In this document: positions 1 to 12,220 of the stretch, piece after piece
How the letters are laid out: each line of letters starts with the position of its first letter
How positions within the stretch are numbered: position 1 is the first letter of the stretch
NCBI GenBank assembly: GCA_025201765.1
Contig: MU623357.1
Span: 285,570 to 349,569, forward strand
Source: Daldinia sp. FL1419
Taxonomy: Eukaryota > Ascomycota > Sordariomycetes > Xylariales > Hypoxylaceae
Direction: 5' to 3'
DNA: 64,000 nt
Notes under the pieces: model-generated
Database searches by the model: none
The model's input: the letters and a program-made list of their open reading frames with translations, nothing else
Told to the model about the DNA's origin: nothing
Translations under genes and position numbers: made by a program

Positions 1-452
1 ATTTCCATTTCGCAAAGGAAGGCCACTTCAGTTGGCACAAGGCCGGGGGGCAGTGGAAGGGCCATAATAGGTATGACTTGACTGAAAGAGATTTGCGAGG
101 CTTCGACATGAAGCCAAGTTAAAAAAGGAGACGCGACAACGATGTAGGAAAAAAAAAAGTGACGCGCTGTTTTACTCCCCCACGTTAGGTACCTACCTGA
201 AGAAGGTCCAATGGAAGTACATTCGGTAGGTACCTACTAGAGCGGGAATGTACCTATTAGATGTGCTGGAATATTACTTGTGGCGGTGTAACAAAACCTG
301 GCTGCCTTTCTATGGTAGGTAGGTTATTTCATTTAGTTAGAGGTACATCTTAGTAAGTATCACATGCCTAAGAATAATTATGTGACAAAATAATTAAAGC
401 TCATTGTTTAAATTCTAAACAAAATCCTCCCACATTATACGATTTATGTCGT
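1..452. other. Intergenic, 3' side of the aldo/keto reductase gene
   Basis: I see no gene here. The stretch holds two copies of the TAGGTACCTA-type palindromic motif (about 185-197 and 225-240) and AT-rich sequence that probably includes the 3' UTR and poly(A) region of the reverse-strand gene ending at 453. Confidence 0.5.
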
Positions 453-1576
453 CTAACCAAATATTCTGGCGCTTCCTAAAGCAGCAGGGTTGTTGAATCG
501 CAGATCGATATTTAGGGACGAGATCTGTTGAATCTCATCGTCACTCAAATCAAACGAACAACACTCGAGGTTTTGCTTCAGTCGCTCGACGCTGTTTGAC
601 TTGGGGATGACGATGATGTTGCGCTGAGTACACCATCGAAGCAGAACCTGCCCGGGAGACTTGCCGTGTTTCGCTGCGATGCTCTTCACCACGTCTGTCT
701 CGAATAGGGGCTTGACCTCCTTAGCCCTAGCGTTGCCCAACTCGATGAAACTTTGAGGACCAAATGTCGAATAACCTGTTACCGCAATGTTGTTTTCTTG
801 TGCTAAGGCGATAAGACCAGGTTGGGTTAGGTACGGGTGGTGCTCGATCTGCAAAACAGACGGGTGAATCTTCGCATAAGACAGCAAATCGTAGATGAGC
901 TGAGGTTGGAAGTTTGATACCCCGATGCTCCTGATGAAGCCATCAGGGTTCTCCTTGGTCTGAACCATATCTTCCGGAGCCTTCCAAGTCTCCGAGATGG
1001 GTACCTTTGCCAGTGGAGTAACTTTGGTCTGCTCTTTATCAGACCAGAAGCAGGGAAAGCGGATCTTGTCGAAGGGGATAAACTCTAGTGCGATGGGGAA
1101 GTGGATCAAGAAAAGATCCAAATATCCCAGACCCCACGCCTCGTTCTCCAGCTTAGCCATTTCGAACGCATGTTCGCGAGCATGGTAGTTATTCCATAAC
1201 TTGGAAGTGATGAACATGTCTTCTCGCTTCACGATGCCCTCCTCGATGGCTCTCCGTACACCTTTACCAGCCTCGGCACTATTCGTGTAGTCCCAGGCAC
1301 CGTCAATGTGCCTATATCCTAACTTGATAGCATTGTAAACTAGAGAACAGCGAACCAAAAGTCAGTAGCCAGATAACCCACATACTCGCCAATAGAGCAA
1401 TATTCAAAGTACTAAAGAGGCATACCTTGATCAGCACAAGTGTCGTTCGGCACCTTCCAAACACCAAAGCCAACCAAGGGCATATCCTATTACAATCAGC
1501 CTCGGCTCGCGGAAGTAGAGAAGAGTTCACGTACATAGCCAGAGGCTAGTTTTATGGTGGGTGTCTTCGTCGCCAT
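453..1576 (-). CDS. xyl1: NAD(P)H-dependent D-xylose reductase-like aldo/keto reductase
   Basis: Three exons on the reverse strand: 1576-1535, 1486-1426 and 1339-453, giving 329 residues, close to the roughly 320 usual for fungal xylose reductases (AKR2 family). The start was chosen at 1576 because the first exon (MATKTPTIKLASGY) joins in frame to DMPLVGFGVWKVP, the family's typical N terminus. Both introns are GT-AG (GTACGT and GTATGC donors). The catalytic tetrad is visible as D47, Y52, K81 (in SKLWN) and H114 (in LIHFP). An IPKSN segment near residue 275 matches the coenzyme-binding loop that holds the 2'-phosphate of NADPH. By family, the enzyme reduces D-xylose to xylitol in the cytosol, the first step of fungal pentose use. 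Specificity cannot be read from sequence alone, so a related aldose reductase is possible. No pathway partner lies nearby. Confidence 0.9.
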
Positions 1577-3653
1577 GGTGGAAAATGAATTGGTAGGTTA
1601 ATCCGTAATGATATAGAGATAGAAGACTTAGGGGATATGCCAAAGGAGGTGAAGAAGAGTCACAAATATATACACAAATTGTGTCCAATTTCACTTTGAA
1701 GCTTGTCCACCGACAGGTTTTTTTCTTTTGCTTTTTCTTTTTCGCAACAGGGTACGCGATGAGGGGTCGACAGACTGAGGGGCAATGAATAGGTACAATT
1801 CCATTACACACCTGAATGACGTTAGCCTTCTGTATAGTCTTACAAGCTCTGTGGATCCTGACGCTTCCACTTGACTATTTAGGATGGCGCGCCGGTCCTC
1901 GAGTATTTCCTCCGTAGACCCGGCGACGTTTTCCTGTTACAGCAAATATGTCCAAGCCTCCCTTGAATCCCACGCCGTAACTAAAAAGGGGCCGATAAGG
2001 TATGATACTGACTGATTATAGGCGTATATGTTGCAAGAGATTCGGACATGCATATATATGTCTGTACCTAATGTAAGCAGACCGGAATACCTATAAGTCA
2101 AATCGTGGACGATATGGTGACGCGGTCAAGTTGATCTAATTACATTTTCATGGTTACCTAGGTACCTATATATCAAAACTCTTGATAATCAAAATATCCG
2201 GCGCCCAGGCAGTCTACCTACCCAGGTAGGTTTTCAACTAATACATCGTATCATCTATAGGTCAACAGGTATAATGCGGCAACTGCTTCCTAGGTGAGCC
2301 AATGAATCTTTGACCTCGACGTTCAACTAAAACCAAATCGGGAAATCTCCTGTGGTATCATTGGTTAAGTACTACCAAGGCTTGGTGCTATTTCGTAAAG
2401 ATATATCAAAGGGATTATAGTAATATGCACTCTATTAGGTATACCGAAACAAATCCCCCAAGGTCGATTGGTAGCCCCGATAATACGTGAATGAAAGTGA
2501 TACCAGCTCATTATACCATTAGGACCTTGGTATTAAGCTATGGGACTCCCAGTCCTGAAGCCAGAAACGGTGGATAGAGCTATGTCTAACCTAAAGATAA
2601 TAATTTAACTGTCGAGGCCGAGGAAGTTGAAAACCGGCCTGGACTGAAAGCTACTTGGAAGGAAGAAAAGGTTTAAAATTCGAGTCTACTTTCTCTGAAC
2701 AAGTCGGAATATTGACAGAAGACCCTTAGCTGGGCATATTTGCACATATTAGACTTATATGCGACTGCTATGATGAATAGCTACGCCGAAAATTTATGGA
2801 TTCAATTTTACCCCGACATCAAGATGGGTGAGGCTTAGGGAGAAAGAGACTACCATCCCGCATACTACGTTCCGACCCACGACGCATGGAATCCGAAATC
2901 GAACCTTCTATCATGAAATTGAGTGGGTTGAGACACACCCTAACCACATACTCGAGGGCGGCAGACGGATTTATCCAGGACCCAGGTGTTCATAATTCAG
3001 GGTGCAACACGAATCGAGAAGGATGCAATAGGTATCTTCTACCTAGGTTAGATATCTAACTGTCGGCATGAGCCCCTTTCACCCCTTAGTGTACCAATTC
3101 CGCAGACACTAACAGCCGATATCTCCTGGACTTGTCTGGGAATGAATAAATTACCTATTAATATATAACGTGAACGAAGACTCTACGGCAACCTTCTGCT
3201 TTTACCCTGGGTTTCTAAGTTAGATTAGCGGTGACCTGATCTGACAGGCTATTATCCAATTGTGACGGGCTTGCGTTTGATTGTTCGACTGCTGGCTTTG
3301 CTGGCTTTTGTTCGCTAAATTTTGTACCGACCATCGTATATTTCCCCTATACCGAAGGGTTCGATAATTGTAGTTTTAAACACAACATTGGCCTTGCTTA
3401 TTTCTCTTGATAGTACGATCCTGTTGGATGTAGTTGAATAGTAAGGAAGTCGTCCCTAGCCATTCGTGTTCTCCCGATTCTCCTTATTCAAGGTCCCCCT
3501 CCATTCCCCCTGTCTTCTTCCCCCACAAACCAGGATCCCGGGTGGCTACAGTGGCTACCCTCCGCCTTTTCCACGCACTATTGTAACTATAGTGCACTAC
3601 TGTGATGCCCTGTTGCTCGATCCACATTAGCTAAGGAGACTTGCTACCACATA
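1577..3653. other. Long intergenic region between divergent genes
   Basis: About 2.1 kb between the reverse-strand aldo/keto reductase and the forward FlbE-like gene, so it should hold both promoters. I see no convincing coding sequence. It contains a pyrimidine-rich stretch in front of 3654 and palindromic TACCTAGGTACCTA copies (around 2153-2170). Confidence 0.5.
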
Positions 3654-4766
3654 ATGCCGACATATCTGTGCCACGGTTTTCGTTGGCATCGCCGAAGCAT
3701 ACGCTATTTCGTCGTTATACAGAACGTTGACGACGTCGCCTCGGAATGGATTATAGCGCGACAGAGCCCCGTCGCCCTGCTTAACCAATTCTACGAACTA
3801 TTCGATTTCTTACCTCCTTGCTCCCATCCGGCGCGAAGGCCGAGCCCCTCGTCCCACCTCATTCGCAACGACTTCCCAGCAATAAACGGTTATAGCCACT
3901 CGCGCACACGGTCGTGCAGTAGCCAAGGGTACAAAAAGGAAGTTGTGCGATTTGAAAATGGCGGGAACGAGGAAATTGGAAGTAATAGTCCATCGAATGA
4001 ATTATCTAGTCGCAGTAAGGCCTTAGGGCAGCCACCGGCGACGAAGCGACGCGATAAGTTAACTTTATTCCCGCCGACGGAGCCACCAGATCCCAACGAC
4101 GATCTACCGTTCAACGATTGGTCTATAGTGAAGTTTCTAGAAGAGTTCGATCCGTCGGATCTGACCACCGTGAGCGGACAATGGGCATATGTGGCAGATT
4201 ATGTGGTGCGCATAGATACTTCGGTTTCTATTGCGGAAGAAATATGTCGATACGAAGCACAAATGAAGACGGAACCTTACAAGCCCATGAGTGGCACCAG
4301 CGAGGAAGCTAGTAATAGGGTACATACCTTCGGAAACAAGAAGGCTGGTTGGTTCGAAAAACTTCGCGATCAGCTACAAAGGAAAGAGAGCATCCGGTGG
4401 TACGTCGTGGTTTGTGGTGATGAAGAGCGAGCCGGCGTTGAATCGGCGGAAAGTCAAGAAGCAAAAAGCAGAAGGATTAAAGCCAGTGATAGCGAAAGCC
4501 AATCATCTCGTGAACATATCGACGATGGGTTCGAATTCCGTTTCCCAGAATTGTTAGTACCACGTCGGGTCACAGAGCAGAGTCCGAGACCCCGGAGGAT
4601 TGAGAAAAGGATGGCCAGAGAAAGTCAGACGTCTTTGCCAAATAATGAACAGCCTATCGCTTCTCCTCCCGCTACCTTAGAAGCCGCTCATAAAACGCCA
4701 ACAGATCACTCCATAAAGCCTATAAGTGTCTGGTTCAGGGACCGACTTAGACGACTATTCCTTTAA
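3654..4766 (+). CDS. Conserved fungal FlbE-like protein
   Basis: A single uninterrupted frame of 370 codons starting at ATG 3654. I recognise two conserved blocks separated by variable sequence. The N-terminal block opens MPTYLCHGFRWHRRSIR and continues with NVDDVASEWI and a FYELFDFLPP segment. The middle block has FLEEFDPSDL, SGQWAYVADYVVRID and then GWFEKLRDQLQ plus IRWYVVVCGDEERA (about residues 240-260). This order resembles FlbE, an upstream activator of conidiation in Aspergillus nidulans, from memory of that family. However, FlbE is about 200 residues, and this protein has a long low-complexity charged tail rich in Ser, Glu and Arg. It is more likely a paralogous conserved family than FlbE itself. 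No signal peptide, membrane segment or catalytic motif is seen. Function is unknown; a developmental role is inference. Confidence 0.7.
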   Translation: MPTYLCHGFRWHRRSIRYFVVIQNVDDVASEWIIARQSPVALLNQFYELFDFLPPCSHPARRPSPSSHLIRNDFPAINGYSHSRTRSCSSQGYKKEVVRFENGGNEEIGSNSPSNELSSRSKALGQPPATKRRDKLTLFPPTEPPDPNDDLPFNDWSIVKFLEEFDPSDLTTVSGQWAYVADYVVRIDTSVSIAEEICRYEAQMKTEPYKPMSGTSEEASNRVHTFGNKKAGWFEKLRDQLQRKESIRWYVVVCGDEERAGVESAESQEAKSRRIKASDSESQSSREHIDDGFEFRFPELLVPRRVTEQSPRPRRIEKRMARESQTSLPNNEQPIASPPATLEAAHKTPTDHSIKPISVWFRDRLRRLFL

Positions 4767-5403
4767 AAAGAAATAAAAAATTTCATAATAGCTTAACCTG
4801 ATACTCATCTCATATAAGGGTATCTTGGGCTTATTCACCCCTTCTCGTATGACTAGGTACCCAAGTACGCCAGGACTCGACTAAATATTGGAAGAGGCTA
4901 GAATAACCATCTCCTTTGCATCAGTATATTCTATGATGCCATGGTATAACGACACCAGGTACTCATTCCATCGCATTAGCTGAGGTTTTTGTCCGTCAAC
5001 CGCAGTGCAGCTAATAGGTACCTACCTAGAGTCCTAGACGATACCAGCGATATATATACTCAGCGCGGGCTTTCTGTATATGCGTTCATATAAGCACCAT
5101 TTAGATACCTCGGATACGTGCTGCCAAGAGATAGCAGGGCACTACTCCAATGGAACTGACTTCACCTTGTTCTTACTGGAGGCCGAAAGTAAAGTTTACC
5201 ACCAAAGAAAGAACTCCCATATAGCACCCCAAAGGCTAATTTTTGACGGAAAGGCCCATCAACATGTTTACCCTTTTCTTTTTTTCGATTACTCTTCGTT
5301 TGATGATCGTCCCCGGATTTAAGCAGGACAAGTCATATAGCAAACAAATATTTCTTCATCTACCTACAGTTATTATATTTTATATTATACATCAATAGGT
5401 CCA
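4767..5403. other. Intergenic spacer
   Basis: About 640 bp between two forward genes, with no gene I can support. It contains one AGGTACCTACCTAG motif near 5018 and an AT-rich segment (5355-5395) directly before the next start codon. Confidence 0.45.
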
Positions 5404-7146
5404 ATGGAGGTGGTTCCCACGGATACCCCCGAGGCGCGGTGCCCAAGGGAGAAAGGCAATGACACGATGAGCGAATCGGCAGTTCGTCGTCCACTACCCA
5501 ACGAGATTTTATCAGGTATCGTGGAGTGTCACCAACTTCCAATCCAGGACATATCCTCTACCATACCCCCGCCCGAGTTCCTAGAAACCCGCAAAGTCCT
5601 CTATAATTTTTGTCTTACCTCCCATCTCCTTAACTCATACGCGAAGTCACTCCTTTATGAAACAGTTGTATTTTCCCTCGATTCTCAGGGCTATAGCGAA
5701 AACTATGGCGACCTAAAGAGTTTAATACTCCTAATCAGAACCCTGCTTCAAAGATATGAATACTGCAAATATATTGAAAACATAATTTGCCTAGCGAGTA
5801 TGAGGACTTCAAGTAAGGTTGCTAAAGAGAACGCAGAACCCAGAGAGACCGCGTGAGTAGCAACCAGACTCGTTTCCCTTCTAAATTTATCCATATGTAT
5901 TAATCAACTTGTCGCTTCTAGAGGGCATATAACTCTCATCGGGGGGTCTAAATATGTGTAGTAATAAGTACTAATTTCGGATGCCGCAGCGAATTATATT
6001 CCATCCGTCACATATTACCGTCCGAGCATGACATCTCGAATCGCCAGAGGTTTATCATGATATCGGCCCTTGAGAAACCTTTAAATGCCCAGGTATTTTT
6101 CGGCGCCGAAGAGCCGTTAACCGAGAGACTATTAGGAGCTCTCATCTGTCTATCTTACAATCTTCGATCGCTCTTTCTAAGCAAGACAGAACGCACTTGT
6201 TATTCAATTCTCATTACCGTTTTACAAAGAGCAATAGAAGGGGGGAGATATGCCATTCTTCCTCGTCCTTTGACACTGTCCATCCAAGAACTCGACAACT
6301 CTAGTACCCGCCCCAGAATTAACATCAGTTTGGCATCGAAGCTTCTTCAAATTGCAAGTATCCATCGACTCCATGTTTGGCGAGGGGACGGATACCTTAA
6401 ATTTTCGAGATTTCATCATTGTTTGTGGATGAGTGGAATCAGGGAGCTCAGGCTGATAGCTTATGGTAAGTCTCGCTTGGAGGACCTTGCTCGCCCGATC
6501 TCTTATAATGTTATGTTTAGAGAGAACCGTGGCTCACTACAGATTTTAAGTCAATGCCCATACGATATTCCGTATTTTCAGGGCCGCTCAAAGGTTAGAG
6601 AGTTTCTCGTTGGTTGTAACAAAGCCCTGGGGCTTCTATGAAGCCCTACCGCCGTTGATGGGGACGGGTCTCAACCGGGCACTAATGATGAGAGCAAATA
6701 CTCTAAAGGCCCTAGAGTTAAGGACTTGCAAAAACACATTCTTTCTAAGCCAACTTGGGATGTATAGAATTCTCAGCTGCTTGCCTCAACTCGAAAACCT
6801 TGAGACGCTGGTGGTTGAAATACCGCTAATAGCTGGAATCACCCTCAAAGGGTGTGACCTTGGGATAATTGAAAAGCTTCCACCAAAGCTCGTGTCGCTT
6901 GAAGCTATCGAGTTGTGGTTGTTCCCGGAAATAGACGGCTACTGCAGGGCGAGTTCGATGGAATCATTTTTAAGAATGTTCGCCTCCGAGCTTCACAGAG
7001 GGTTACTACCTAGCCTAAGGCATCTTCGATACATTCCCAGTGTTATAGAATGTTGCCTTAGCCCCGAAAAGCTTGACGGGATCAAGATCCTATTTCATAA
7101 TGAACGCGTATCGTTTTCTTGTAGGAGGGAAAGCTTAACGAGTTAA
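5404..7146 (+). CDS. F-box-like / leucine-rich-repeat-like protein
   Basis: Modelled as three exons: 5404-5852, 5990-6465 and 6551-7146, giving 506 residues. Residues about 29-75 (LPNEIL, then a region ending in NFCLTSHLLNSYAKSLLYETV) match the short F-box seen in many fungal proteins, which binds Skp1 in SCF ubiquitin ligases. The rest carries leucine-rich stretches such as AAQRLESFSLV and NTLKALELRTC that fit degenerate leucine-rich repeats. Intron 1 is 137 nt with a GTGAGT donor and a TACTAAT branch before CCGCAG. Intron 2 is 85 nt, with a GTAAGT donor and a weak acceptor (TTTTAAG). The second acceptor was chosen because it alone keeps the downstream frame open, so that junction is less certain. 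Substrate unknown. An alternative start is the in-frame ATG at 5467 (MSESAVRR). Confidence 0.62.
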
Positions 7147-7850
7147 TACTTTGTATGAAAGCGATGAATTTGGTGTACTTCTCCGCAGATAATGTCCACC
7201 GAAAGTCTGCGAGCGAAAATCAATGCAGCGAGGTACAATAGCGTATCGAAATAGATACCTAGGTAGTAATAGCAAGTCATCTTATATCATGATCTAAAAA
7301 TAAAGGTAGTTAAAGACATAAAGTCCAAACACAATAAGAGATGTTTATAGCTTTTCCTCTTGATTCCATACTTTTGCTATTGTGCTTATCAATTACCTCG
7401 TCTCTTTCAAGATCTATGCTGTTATGATAAAAAGACTTGAAAGATAGAGTCGTAGCGATACTTTCAACAGTACCCAAGTATCCTTACATAGCATTTGTAC
7501 TTTACTATATAAAACCAGTGTGCGATACCAACACGTCTCCGCCCTGTCCCTGCTTCCCTTTTCCTCCTAACCTAGTAAGTCCCAGTATATCCGTGCCAGA
7601 TACTTCATGTATAGGTAGGTAGGTACCTACCTAGGTTAGGCGGTTACTAATGTAGGCATTTGCATTGGGTATGTGGCTAACTGCCAAGCTGGCTACCGGC
7701 AAGCCAAGTACCCCCCTCCCATTTCGACGACGGACGACGGACGGGGTTCCTGGCAGGGTCTGCCGCTAACCCGCAATCCCGCGTACCTATGAAAGAGGGA
7801 AGAAATCTCCGAAGGAGCTATGTCCTGCCCCCGGCTATCGCACACCGCGA

Positions 7851-7868
7851 TTTTTTTTTTTTTTTTTT
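7851..7868. repeat. Poly(T) tract, 18 nt
   Basis: An uninterrupted run of 18 T in intergenic DNA. It may be a simple mononucleotide repeat or the remnant of a retroposed tail; nothing adjacent decides between these. Confidence 0.85.
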
Positions 7869-7930
7869 CCTCTTGTCTTGACCAAATCCTTCTCCGTCCC
7901 CGTTCCCTGCTGACAATGGAAATGCCGCGC

Positions 7931-7961
7931 CTAGGTGGGTACCTAGGTAGGTACCTAGGTT
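7931..7961. repeat. Palindromic CCTAGGTACCTAGG-type repeat cluster
   Basis: Overlapping copies of TAGGTACCTA and its extensions. The unit is its own reverse complement, so the cluster can form hairpins. The same unit occurs in many spacers of this window and not in the coding exons I checked. Confidence 0.8.
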
Positions 7962-9939
7962 AAGGTTGTCTAGGAGGTCCCTCGGAGAGGGGGGAACCGG
8001 GGGAGGGTCCGGGGTTGGAGGCCTATAGGTTAGGTTAGGAGATTATGTGGGTGTGCATGAAGCATGAAGGCACATGCAAATACGCAAATGCGGAGCCCCG
8101 CAAAGGGCCTCGACATCACGGGATCGGAGAGTTATTTATTTATTTTTATTCGTTTTTATGCCTGTTTTATTTAGTATGCTTTGGGTATTTATTTAATATT
8201 TATTTATTTATTTCTTCAGGTATCCTGCTCTAGATGTCTCTTGTATAGGTAGGTAGGTAGGTATGCTTCTGATTAGCGGAACGAATGCCTCCTAGGAGTT
8301 ACATGTAAGTGAGTTTGACAGATGGTAGTAGCTGGACATTCCTTGACGAGTTTTACATATTTATTAAACATCTGGGTTTGTTACCCAAGGTACCTAACCT
8401 ACCCCTTAATGAAGCCATTCGACTGCATCTCGCTTATGTCTTCCCACGTGCTAGATGACGAGACTTCGTTGCCCGATAAGGTGGGTTAGATCTCTCAAAA
8501 TAGCACGCGATATTTATAAAGGTGAGCAAGTGGGTAAGTGTATAAATAGAAGTAGGTATTCATATTATATATATCTGAAAATCGATTGGGTATAGATGAC
8601 GACGTGGTTGTCTCGACTCATTAATTTTTGTCATTGCCTCGTAACCTCCCGCCATCAAAGTATAAGCTACTCTCCCGAGATATAATCGCCCGCCACATCT
8701 CCCTGCCTTTGAATTAACCACGATGGCGATGCAGCCTCTGCAGACCAGAACGCTTAGAAATAACGCCGGTAGCGCCGAACGACACTCTTAAGACTGCATC
8801 CGCTGGGGAGTCGAATAATACACATTGGTTATGCTCAACCAAGAAACATACATGCAACCAAATGTGAATGATAGGTTATACAACAATGTAAGGATGCGAC
8901 ATTCCGGTAGGGGTTTGGAAGAGCCAGCCGGCTGGCCTTGTCTCCTTTGATCCAAGATCCTCCAAGAAGCTGCTTGCCGATGACTTCATCGGCCCTCATT
9001 GTGCCGTTCTGGATAGTAATAGGGATGGTAATAGGGATGTTAAGTGTAAGGTAAAGGTAAAGGTTGTGTAGGAAGATGAGAATAGCCGCGCATGCCCTCA
9101 GATCGCGATACAACGTATAGGAAAATGTCCGCGGGCGTTTCTCCAGTTCTAAAAAACATGAAAGATTTGGTGGCGGTGGTAAAACCCGACCCTTCGCCTT
9201 CGCCTTTGTCTTCGCATATTCGGCGGATGAGGGAACTCAGGGAAGTAAGAGAAACTATGTGAACAGGTATATGAGCAGGGTTGTCGGGAATCCGGACCGT
9301 GAAGCCTAGCCATCCAGCCATCCCCCAGACCAAGAGTTTTCCCCCGCCAACCACGCTGGACCAGTCCACCCCCAGGATGCAACCCCAGGGCACTTGCAGT
9401 GGTGCCAAAGCGCTGCACTCTGCTACTTTGGCCGCCCTAGGCCCTTTTTTCAACGGCCTTGTTCCTAGGGGTTCGTCAATCATCTAAGAAATCAGCCACG
9501 GAGGGACTTGATCCCTAGGGACCCGACAAGGCTGAAAAGGAATCCGGTGGCTACTCGCACAAGTTAGTTGCCATAACCTCCCCAATTGGGCGTCGTATCG
9601 CAGCTCGCATGTCCCGGGAGAAGTCCTCGTGCAATAGAGACAGCGCATTTCGAGCATAGCCGAGAATGTTGAACGGGAATCTCTCAAAGTACCTGCACTC
9701 GTTCCTAGATACGCGAACCGGCCGGCCCAGACAGCGGGTAGATATGACATCGTAAAAGTTAACACTTCCATGCAGTATGCAGAAGTAAAGGATGTAGAGG
9801 ACGTAAAGGTGGTGAATTTTTTTCGGGGTCAAGAGTACAGCCATCCGATCGTCGTCGCGACCTCTCAGAGCCATTCGGACCGGACATACCCATAACATGC
9901 CCATCAGGACTGGCACACTGCGTCATGCTCGACCGCGTA

Positions 9940-12220
9940 TCAACCGTTCAGGAATGTTCGCCTGCGGACTTCGGCCTCCTTGATAATCTCGGCAGCCAAA
10001 CTCAGGCTGGGCGCCAGTATTGCCATCTTCTCAATGTCCATAATTACGTCATTGATGATTTGATCGATGACTTCACGGTGAGGTACGAGCGTCAACAATA
10101 TGTTAGACAGGGACGGTGACATAGTAGCACCCATAACCAGTAAGGTCTGTGAAACAATAGAGAGAGCGCCTTGCCAGAGGTAGGGCATATGGCCGGCGTG
10201 ACTACGGTCAAATCGTTAGATTGGGTCAAGATTTCGAAGAGCCGGGAACAAAGCATGAGGCTAGGGGAGATCGTCCAATCGTAAAGGGAGGGGGTTTACT
10301 TACTGTGCAGATATGTGCTCCAATTGCCTGATTGAGGCTTCGAGGCACTTGTGACAGCTATCCCGCACTGAGGGGTCCAAAACGGCCTGTTCGTTATCCA
10401 GCACCGCCAAGATATACGGACGGTAGATAATGGTTCGGCAAGCAAAGAAACGTAATCGTAGCACCGTTTGCACCGGGTCCGGTAGAGTCGTACGGGTGAA
10501 CGGGAATTGAAGGGCCAAAGGGAGACTTTCGTACCACTGCGTAAGCTGAAAGTCCAACTCCGCGACGACAGGTTCTAAACTAGTAGTGGAAGCCATAGAA
10601 TCCTTGGAGTAAATGAGCTGGCTGACTCGATTAAGAAGCCTCCTTAATGCGATCTCGGCTAAGAAATACCAGAGATCATCCCGACCGACTGCTTCGGATT
10701 CTTCTCCTTGGAACCCACCAGGGAGCCCAACGTTTTCCTCGAATTGAACTACACCAGAGTGAGGCAAATCTAATTCCGCAAGAAGATCGCTTTCGAAAAG
10801 CAGGGCGTTCCAGTAAATTCGTTCCAAAAGCTCCCTCTGGTCCTCTGGTACGCGAGTGGGAGTCATGAGTAAAAGCTGTAGTTTGCTGCTCACCGTGCAC
10901 AGCAAATTCCAGGCCTCCAACGGTCTTACCAAGTAGAAAAGATATGCAGCAGCCAGCAAGTGGCACTGAGCAGCTAAAACACTATTCGCCGTCATCATGC
11001 CGGGTAATAGTGACCATGCAGCTGTAAAATATTGCAGACCTGGAGGGTCTTCCTGGGGCACGATCCTGGATATACTACCACGCAAGCTCGCCTGACCGAG
11101 TGCAAGTACTAGTAGCACGATACAGCTTTCCGGGCCTTCACGAAATCCGGTCGACAATGCCGTGCGATAATGGCTTCTCCAAGTAAAGGGATTAACACAA
11201 GCATACCATACATTCACTCTTTCGAAGTAGGCTTCAATGTAAGCATTAGTATTTGATAAATCGACACAAGGAGTCTTGGCCAAAGAATGCAGTGGCTCCC
11301 GCGCCATCTCCAGTTGTAGAATAATCTGTGGATCGTAGGGGCGTCCGATCAAATCCCGGATCAAGGGCCATTGAAGCAGGTGAAGTGCAGCGTTGGTGTG
11401 AACTTTTGGCATTGTAGAGATATTAGTACCTTGGGGGTGGCTCGTCCATGTACCTAGGCCGCCGCTCGGTATAATAGACACAAAGTTTCCAGAGGAGTTC
11501 TGAATCATGACATTCTCGCCGCTTAGAGCCGTTCCGTTACTTATAGGCGGAGAATCGTGGGTGATTTGCATTGCGTTCGGGTGACCGTTTGCTAAGTTGA
11601 TTTGAAGAAGACTCTCGATCCGGTTCAATCGCTCAAGAATGAGCTTGTCGCCAGCGTCAAGCTTGATCCCGGGCTCTCGATATATACACTCAGCCCCCAG
11701 TTCCGTACAAAGCTTACATTTCGGTTTCGTGCCGTCACATCTTGATTTTCGAGAGCGGCAGACTTCGCACTATATGTAATTACATTGATTAGAATCTCAC
11801 CTAAAGAAACTTTAATGCCACCTATAAACCTACCGCAATGGTAGCTCGTCTTCGAGGGTAGTCGACAGTCGCATCCGTATTCCGCCTCTTCAGTGGGTTT
11901 CCCCCTTCGTCACTAGATGCTTTCGACATGCCATTGGTGACTTGCTCGGTACGGATCTCAGACGTCTGAGAAAGGTTCCTAGCCTTTTGCGCCGAACCTA
12001 AGATTCCTTCCCGACTGAAACTTGCGGTGCGCTGGGCCTTAACGGCCGTCGGAGACTTTAGCGCTGAGCCGTTGGTGGCCGGGTTTAGTTGAGGTGAGGG
12101 GACTTCGATGGAAAACGTTTCTCTAGAGGGCAAAGGGAAAGGCCGTCCCGAATTGCTCGCTGCGCCGGCGGAAAGAGGCGAGTCACCCGTCGACGACGGC
12201 GACATCTTTCGAACCAACAA
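9940..12220 (-). CDS. Zn2Cys6 (Gal4-type) fungal transcription factor
   Basis: Three exons on the reverse strand: 12220-11834, 11769-10304 and 10201-9940, giving 704 residues. The Zn2Cys6 cluster lies just after the first intron: C130, C133, C140, C147, C150 and C157, spaced CX2CX6CX6CX2CX6C. It is followed by an ECIYREPGIKLDAGDKL linker and a short coiled-coil-like segment (LERLNRIESLL). Residues about 240-560 form the usual fungal-specific transcription factor middle domain (TAAWSLLPGM, LVRPLEAWNLL, ALQFPF). The last exon gives HMPYLWQGALSIVSQT and ends in RRRTFLNG. Introns have GTAGGT and GTAAGT donors; the second has a CTAACG branch site. By family it is a nuclear DNA-binding regulator. 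The target genes cannot be read from sequence, and no metabolic cluster is adjacent. An in-frame internal ATG at codon 6 (MSPSSTG) is an alternative start. Confidence 0.9.

Larger units (their letters stand above)
7147..9939. other. Gene-poor intergenic region with palindromic repeats
   Basis: About 2.8 kb with no gene I can support. It holds dense GGTAGGTACCTACCTAGG-type repeats (7611-7640, 7931-7961, 8245-8264), an 18-nt T run (7851-7868) and an ATTTATTT-rich patch (8131-8215). A short G+C-richer block lies around 9280-9480; its overlapping open frames on both strands have no recognisable product. Confidence 0.45.

Noticed and set aside
2860..2940. Possible tRNA T-loop on the reverse strand (GGTTCGATTTC)
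   Set aside because: No acceptor stem, D-loop or anticodon arm can be folded around it.
9040..9916. Several overlapping reverse-strand frames downstream of the Zn2Cys6 gene
   Set aside because: No motif, and the frames overlap one another. The regulator already ends naturally at 9940.
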